From Paracoccaceae bacterium (GTDB taxonomy: Bacteria; Pseudomonadota; Alphaproteobacteria; Rhodobacterales; Rhodobacteraceae), in assembly GCA_003565055.1 (NCBI GenBank), contig PXDM01000116.1, forward strand, positions 1 through 8,878: 8,878 bases of DNA, read 5' to 3'. The position numbers and the translations under genes are program-made. A model generated the notes under the pieces. The model was given only the letters and a program-made list of their open reading frames with translations. It was not told the origin of the DNA and did no database searches. Below, piece by piece: positions 5,451-8,878 of the stretch. Within the stretch, counting starts at the first letter, position 1. The number at the start of each line of letters is the position of its first letter.

Positions 5451-6086
5451 ATGACAGGCCACACCATGAAACGCAGCCGCAAATTCTGGGACCGGATCGC
5501 CGCGCGCTATGCGGCGCGCCCGCTCAAGGACGTCGGTGCCTATGAGGCGATGCTGGCGGCCACAGCGGCCCGGTTGTCGCCAAGGGACCGCGTGCTGGAA
5601 CTGGGCTGCGGGACTGGCGGTGCGGCCATCCGGCTCGCGCCCGAGGTCGCGGCATGGATCGCCACGGATTTCTCCCCCGAGATGATCCGCATCTCGCGCG
5701 CCAAGCCCGGAGCCGAGACTGTGGATTTTCGCGTGGCGGATGCCCATTCGGCCTGTGCGGCTGGCCCGTTCGATGTGATCTGCGCGTTCAATCTGCTGCA
5801 TCTGGTCGATGATCTGCCGGGACTTCTGGACCAGATCCATGAAGCACTGCGCCCCGGCGGGTTGCTGATCGCCAAGACATGGTGCTTTGCGGAGGTCAAA
5901 CCCGGCATCCGCGCCCTGTTTCGCATCTTGCGGTTGTTCCGGCTCTTCCCGCCAGTGCAGATGTTGCGCACGACTGAGCTGGAAGCGGCGCTGGCAAAGG
6001 CGGGCTTTCAGATCATCGACCAGCAGGTGTTCGGCCGTTATGCGCAAAACCCCTATATGATCTCACGCCGCGCCGACCAAGGCTGA
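5451..6086 (+). CDS. Class I SAM-dependent methyltransferase
   Basis: A 211-residue methyltransferase of the UbiE/BioC-like fold. Motif I for S-adenosylmethionine is VLELGCGTG (48-56), the acidic residue after strand 2 is D73 in ATDFSPEM, a further acidic motif is VADAH (95-99), the core FDVICAFNLLHLVDD spans 107-121 and LRPGGLLI spans 133-140. The C-terminal part has a basic, hydrophobic stretch (about 153-172, RALFRILRLFRLFPP) that may lie on a membrane or cover a lipophilic substrate. The substrate is not recognisable. It is divergent from the GAPDH gene and ends two bases from the convergent LOV gene. The first ATG (5451) and a second five codons later (5466) are both possible; neither has a strong ribosome binding site. 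Confidence 0.85.
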   Translation: MTGHTMKRSRKFWDRIAARYAARPLKDVGAYEAMLAATAARLSPRDRVLELGCGTGGAAIRLAPEVAAWIATDFSPEMIRISRAKPGAETVDFRVADAHSACAAGPFDVICAFNLLHLVDDLPGLLDQIHEALRPGGLLIAKTWCFAEVKPGIRALFRILRLFRLFPPVQMLRTTELEAALAKAGFQIIDQQVFGRYAQNPYMISRRADQG

Positions 6087-6088
6087 TT

Positions 6089-6472
6089 TCAGACCGGATT
6101 CTGCGCGCCCGCGAAGAACAAAAGCCGCCCCTGCCCGTCATAAATCGGACGGATCCGCAGACGGTTGACGAAAGCACTTCCGTCCTTGCGATAATTCAGC
6201 AGGTCTATCGTGAAGCGGGTCTCGGCGCGCAAGGCATGGCGGATCGCCTGCACTGCCTCGGGATTGGTGTCCGGCCCCTGCAGGAAGCGGCAGTTGCGCC
6301 CGATGGCTTCCTCGGCGCTGTAACCTGTCTGCGCCTCGAATTCGTCACTGACGAAGATCATCGGGTTGTCAGGCAGGCTCGGGTCCGAGAAGACGACGCT
6401 CATGTCCGTCTCGTCGCGCTCCAGCAAATCCCGCAGCGCGGCGCGATCCATATCTGACTTGGCCGAGGACAT
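6089..6472 (-). CDS. Short LOV-domain blue-light photoreceptor
   Basis: A 127-residue protein made of one LOV (light, oxygen, voltage) domain with a short N-terminal helix cap and no output domain. It carries the LOV signature GRNCRFLQG with the photoactive cysteine C61 that forms the flavin adduct, and the flavin-contacting residues N93 (LLNYRKDG), N103 (FVNRL) and Q124 (AGAQNP). Stand-alone short LOV proteins are known from Rhodobacteraceae (for example in Dinoroseobacter and Rhodobacter) and from Pseudomonas; this one looks like that class. FMN or a related flavin would be bound. The start is supported by GGAGAG four bases upstream. With no effector, it would signal by dimer change or a partner protein, which cannot be read here. 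It is divergent from the flavoenzyme operon. Confidence 0.93.
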   Translation of the reverse strand: MSSAKSDMDRAALRDLLERDETDMSVVFSDPSLPDNPMIFVSDEFEAQTGYSAEEAIGRNCRFLQGPDTNPEAVQAIRHALRAETRFTIDLLNYRKDGSAFVNRLRIRPIYDGQGRLLFFAGAQNPV

Positions 6473-6506
6473 GATGCTCTCCAGATTGCATTAACATCTG
6501 CCAGCA

Positions 6507-6532
6507 TGCGCAACTCGCCGGACTTGCGCAAC
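6507..6532. repeat. Direct repeat TGCGCAAC in the LOV/flavoenzyme divergent region
   Basis: TGCGCAAC occurs at 6507-6514 and 6525-6532, a period of 18 bases. The second copy includes the palindrome TTGCGCAA. The repeat lies 35-60 bases upstream of the LOV start, where a regulator could act on the divergent genes. The rest of this 160-base gap shows no convincing promoter. Confidence 0.35.
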
Positions 6533-6632
6533 CCCCGGAAACGCCACAACTGCTCCCTGCGGCAGCCTGTCAATTGACGCATAAGGCAAGCGCGATACCT
6601 CTCGCCCAGTTCCGGGGGCAGAGGGCGCGAGC

Positions 6633-7577
6633 ATGACATGCGCGGCAGAGGTCATCGTAATCGGGTCAGGACTGGCCGGGATCGCCTGCGCGCGAGCGCT
6701 GGCGCGGGCCGGGCGCGGGGTCATGATCCTCGATAAAGGGCGCGGGATCGGCGGGCGCATGGCGACGCGCCGCGTTTCGTTGGCTTCCGGTGAGATCAGT
6801 TTCGATCACGGCGCGCAATATTTGCCGATGCGCAGCGCCCCTTTCGCAGAGCTGATGCGCGGGGCGGGCGCGCGAGAATGGCCCGACGCAGCGGCATTGG
6901 TCGGCGTGCCGGGCATGTCGCAGCTGCCGCGCGCCCTCGCGACTGGGCTGGAGATCCGCCAAGGGGTCGAAATCACCGCTCTTTCCCGCGAAGATGGCAG
7001 ATGGGTGCTCTCAGGCCCGGCTGGAGAGTTTCGCGCCCGGCACGTGGTCCTGACCATTCCCGCACCACAGGCCCGGAGGCTTCTTGGTCCGGCCCATCCG
7101 CTCGCAAATGCGCTGGCAAAGGTGGAAATGCACCCCTGCCTGACTTTGATGGCCGCCTTCCCACCCGACAGCCCGCGCCCCTTCGCGCAGCGGTCGGACG
7201 CGGATCAGCCGCTGGCATGGATCGCGCAAAACAGCAGCAAACCGGGACGCAGCGCGTGTGCCGTGACTTGGGTTGCACAGGCGGGACCGGCCTATTCCGC
7301 GCAACATCTGGAACGCAGCCCGGAAGAGATCACCGCCCTGATGCTGCCGCTCTTATGCACGGCCATCGGGGCCATGCCAGAGCATGCGCTGCACGTCCGC
7401 GCCCATCGCTGGCGCTATGCGCTGACGGCGCGACCGCTCGGGGTGCCCTATCTGGGCGATATGGCGGCTGGGCTCACCCTCGGCGGGGACTGGTGCCTCG
7501 GTGCGCGGGCAGAGGACGCGTGGCAGAGCGGGGCCGCAATCGCGAAAGCCATTCTGGAGCAGACCGATGCGGGATGA
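6633..7577 (+). CDS. FAD-dependent oxidoreductase, renalase-like
   Basis: A 314-residue flavoprotein of the amine-oxidase/renalase-like group. It starts with a Rossmann FAD-binding segment (VIVIGSGLAG, 7-16, then LDKGRGIGGRMATRR, 33-47) and has the FDHGAQY motif (57-63) typical of bacterial renalase-like proteins. A second flavin-contact region lies near the C terminus, GDWCLGARAEDAWQSG (285-300). Bacterial renalases oxidise wrongly reduced dihydro-NAD(P) isomers, but this protein's substrate cannot be told from sequence. The start is chosen because AGAGGG lies seven bases upstream. It leads an operon with two methyltransferase genes and overlaps the next gene by 11 bases. The divergently transcribed neighbour is a flavin-binding LOV receptor. 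Confidence 0.88.
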   Translation: MTCAAEVIVIGSGLAGIACARALARAGRGVMILDKGRGIGGRMATRRVSLASGEISFDHGAQYLPMRSAPFAELMRGAGAREWPDAAALVGVPGMSQLPRALATGLEIRQGVEITALSREDGRWVLSGPAGEFRARHVVLTIPAPQARRLLGPAHPLANALAKVEMHPCLTLMAAFPPDSPRPFAQRSDADQPLAWIAQNSSKPGRSACAVTWVAQAGPAYSAQHLERSPEEITALMLPLLCTAIGAMPEHALHVRAHRWRYALTARPLGVPYLGDMAAGLTLGGDWCLGARAEDAWQSGAAIAKAILEQTDAG

Positions 7578-8382
7578 TCCGCGTATCGCGGGGCTTTTGC
7601 GGCTGGTGACACTGGCATCGCGACCGCCCGCAGGCGCAGGGCGGATCGCAGTTGCGCTTGGCCTTGGGCTGACCACGCATCTGATATTCGCCGCTGCTGT
7701 GCTCGCCATGATCGCGGCCATGTTCTTCGGGATGAGCGAAAGCTTCGGGCGCGTCCCGCATCCTTGGGCATGGCTTGCGAATGCGGCCCTGATCGTGCAA
7801 TTCCCGCTTGCCCATTCGTTCTTGCTGACGCGGTCGGGGGGCCAGTTGCTCGCCCGGCTGATCCCCGGCCCGCATGGCGCGACTTTGGCCACGACCACAT
7901 ATGCGCTGATCGCCTCGCTGCAACTTCTGGCGCTTTTCACGCTCTGGACGCCGTCTGGCGTCATCTGGTGGCGGGCCGATGGGCCGCTGTTCTGGCTGAT
8001 CTGCGCGGCCTATGGCGGCGCCTGGCTCTTGCTGATCAAGGCCAGTTTCGACGCGGGCGCAGAGGTGCAATCGGGCGCGCTTGGCTGGATGTCACTCATG
8101 GCCCGCATCGCCCCGCGCTTCCCCGATATGCCCACCCGCGGGCTTTTCCGCGTCATTCGCCAGCCGATCTATATGGCCTTCGCGCTGACGCTCTGGACGG
8201 TGCCGGTCTGGACCCCCGATCAGCTGGTCCTTGCGCTGAGCTTCACCGCCTATTGCCTGCTCGCCCCGCGCCTGAAGGAACGCCGCTTTGAACAGCGCTA
8301 TGGGGCGCGTTTCGCGCGATACCGCGCGCGCGTGCCTTACGCCCTGCCCCATTTCCGCCGGAGACATCCCGATGCGCAATGA
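7567..8382 (+). CDS. Membrane-bound methyltransferase, ICMT/MddA-like
   Basis: A 271-residue integral membrane protein with about five to six hydrophobic segments (near 28-54, 69-88, 107-127, 139-158, 202-234). The C-terminal half carries the pattern of isoprenylcysteine carboxyl methyltransferase-like enzymes: RVIRQPIYMAF (195-205, the R-x-P-x-Y core), the LKERRFEQRYGARFARYRARVPY stretch read in two parts (236-246 and 247-258), with E238 and the RY/VP signature. Relatives include isoprenylcysteine methyltransferase, phospholipid methyltransferases and methanethiol S-methyltransferase (MddA), so the acceptor may be a thiol, lipid or carboxyl group. The start at 7567 is chosen because GGAG lies at about nine bases and an upstream in-frame extension has no site. 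It overlaps the flavoenzyme gene and the UbiG-like gene by 11 bases each. Confidence 0.8.
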   Translation: MRDDPRIAGLLRLVTLASRPPAGAGRIAVALGLGLTTHLIFAAAVLAMIAAMFFGMSESFGRVPHPWAWLANAALIVQFPLAHSFLLTRSGGQLLARLIPGPHGATLATTTYALIASLQLLALFTLWTPSGVIWWRADGPLFWLICAAYGGAWLLLIKASFDAGAEVQSGALGWMSLMARIAPRFPDMPTRGLFRVIRQPIYMAFALTLWTVPVWTPDQLVLALSFTAYCLLAPRLKERRFEQRYGARFARYRARVPYALPHFRRRHPDAQ

Positions 8383-8878
8383 TCTGACGATTTACGACAA
8401 GGTGGCCGATAAATGGTGGTCCGACGAGATCCGCTGGGTGCGCACGCTAAAGAACCTCGTGCCGGGGCGGCTGGCCTGGATGGATCGCCAGATCGACTGG
8501 ACGGGCTGCGATGTGCTCGATCTGGGCTGCGCGGGCGGGTTCATGGCCGAAGCGCTTGATGCGCGCGGCGCGCGTGTGACAGGCATTGACCCCGCAGCCG
8601 AGGCCATCGCCGCCGCGCGCGCCCACGCGGCCGAGGCCGGGCGCGAGATCCGTTACGACACGGGGACAGGCGAGGCCCTGCCCTACAGTGATGCCAGTTT
8701 CGACGCTGTGGTTTGCGTCGACGTGCTCGAACATGTGCGCGATTTGCCGCAAGTGCTGGCCGAGACGGCCCGCGTGCTCCGCCCCGGCGGGCTGTTTCTG
8801 TTCGACACGATCAACCGCAACCCACTGGCACATCTCGCCACGGTCACGGTGGCCGAGGATATCCTGCGCCTCTTGCCC
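8372..8878 (+). CDS. UbiG-like SAM-dependent methyltransferase, N-terminal part
   Basis: Partial: the frame is open to the last base (169 residues shown). The N-terminal YDKVADKWW, the SAM motif VLDLGCAGGFMAEAL (about 48-62), CVDVLEHV (about 116-123) and LFLFDTINRN (about 141-150) followed by AEDILRLLP match the UbiG family of ubiquinone O-methyltransferases, including the region E. coli UbiG reads as AEYILRMVP. The usual DLGCGGG reads DLGCAGG. Alphaproteobacteria usually keep a true UbiG elsewhere, so this may be a paralogue acting on another lipid or phenol. The ATG at 8372 has GGAGA eight bases upstream and overlaps the preceding gene by 11 bases. The missing C-terminal part lies outside the window. 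Confidence 0.85.
   Translation, partial: MRNDLTIYDKVADKWWSDEIRWVRTLKNLVPGRLAWMDRQIDWTGCDVLDLGCAGGFMAEALDARGARVTGIDPAAEAIAAARAHAAEAGREIRYDTGTGEALPYSDASFDAVVCVDVLEHVRDLPQVLAETARVLRPGGLFLFDTINRNPLAHLATVTVAEDILRLLP

Noticed and set aside
5306..5482. N-terminal extension of the GAPDH gene upstream of 5305
   Set aside because: The family begins at MVRVAINGFG; the extension has no homology-like pattern and would overlap the divergent methyltransferase start.
6878..7609. A 243-residue open frame on the plus strand inside the flavoenzyme gene
   Set aside because: It is an alternative frame within a gene with clear FAD motifs and is extremely arginine-rich without a domain.
8447..8833. A 128-residue open frame on the minus strand opposite the UbiG-like gene
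   Set aside because: It is antisense to strongly conserved methyltransferase motifs and has no recognisable content.

Overview
The window is GC-rich, densely packed bacterial DNA that looks like an alphaproteobacterium of the Rhodobacteraceae (Roseobacter-type, probably marine or halotolerant). The case rests on the D-E-F-G order of an Mrp antiporter operon, a glucosylglycerol-phosphate synthase, a stand-alone short LOV photoreceptor and the codon use. Genus and species cannot be read from this window. I see no mobile element, CRISPR array, tRNA or rRNA, and no gene-free stretch above about 160 bases.

Layout. (1) 1-1454, plus strand: the end of an mrp (mnh/pha) multisubunit Na+/H+ antiporter operon, with partial mrpD then mrpE, mrpF and mrpG, joined by 4-8 base overlaps. 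(2) 1513-3806, minus strand, convergent with mrp: a two-gene unit of a HAD-IIB phosphatase followed by ggpS, overlapping by ATGA. Together they are predicted to make the compatible solute glucosylglycerol from ADP-glucose and glycerol-3-phosphate. A promoter-like pair sits so close to the phosphatase start that the mRNA may be leaderless. (3) 3853-4160, minus strand: a cold-shock protein gene followed by a perfect palindrome and two tandem intrinsic terminators that separate it from the ggp unit. (4) 4319-5305, minus strand: a divergent type I GAPDH paralogue. (5) 5451-6086, plus strand: a small SAM-dependent methyltransferase, divergent from the GAPDH gene across a 145-base region holding a perfect 10-base spaced inverted repeat. 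(6) 6089-6472, minus strand: a short LOV blue-light receptor, only two bases from the methyltransferase. (7) 6633-8878, plus strand, divergent from LOV: an operon of a renalase-like FAD oxidoreductase, an ICMT-like membrane methyltransferase and a UbiG-like methyltransferase (cut by the window edge), with two 11-base overlaps of the same design.

How they may work together. Mrp export of Na+ and glucosylglycerol synthesis are complementary answers to salt, so the first half reads as an ionic and osmotic stress segment, with a cold-shock gene beside it. The second half pairs a photoreceptor with a divergently transcribed flavoenzyme/two-methyltransferase operon of unknown substrate. That operon is the best candidate here for an undescribed pathway, possibly modifying a quinone, isoprenoid or lipid. 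The GgpS, Mrp, Csp and LOV calls are strong. The phosphatase's substrate, the GAPDH paralogue's role and the product of the last operon are inferences.
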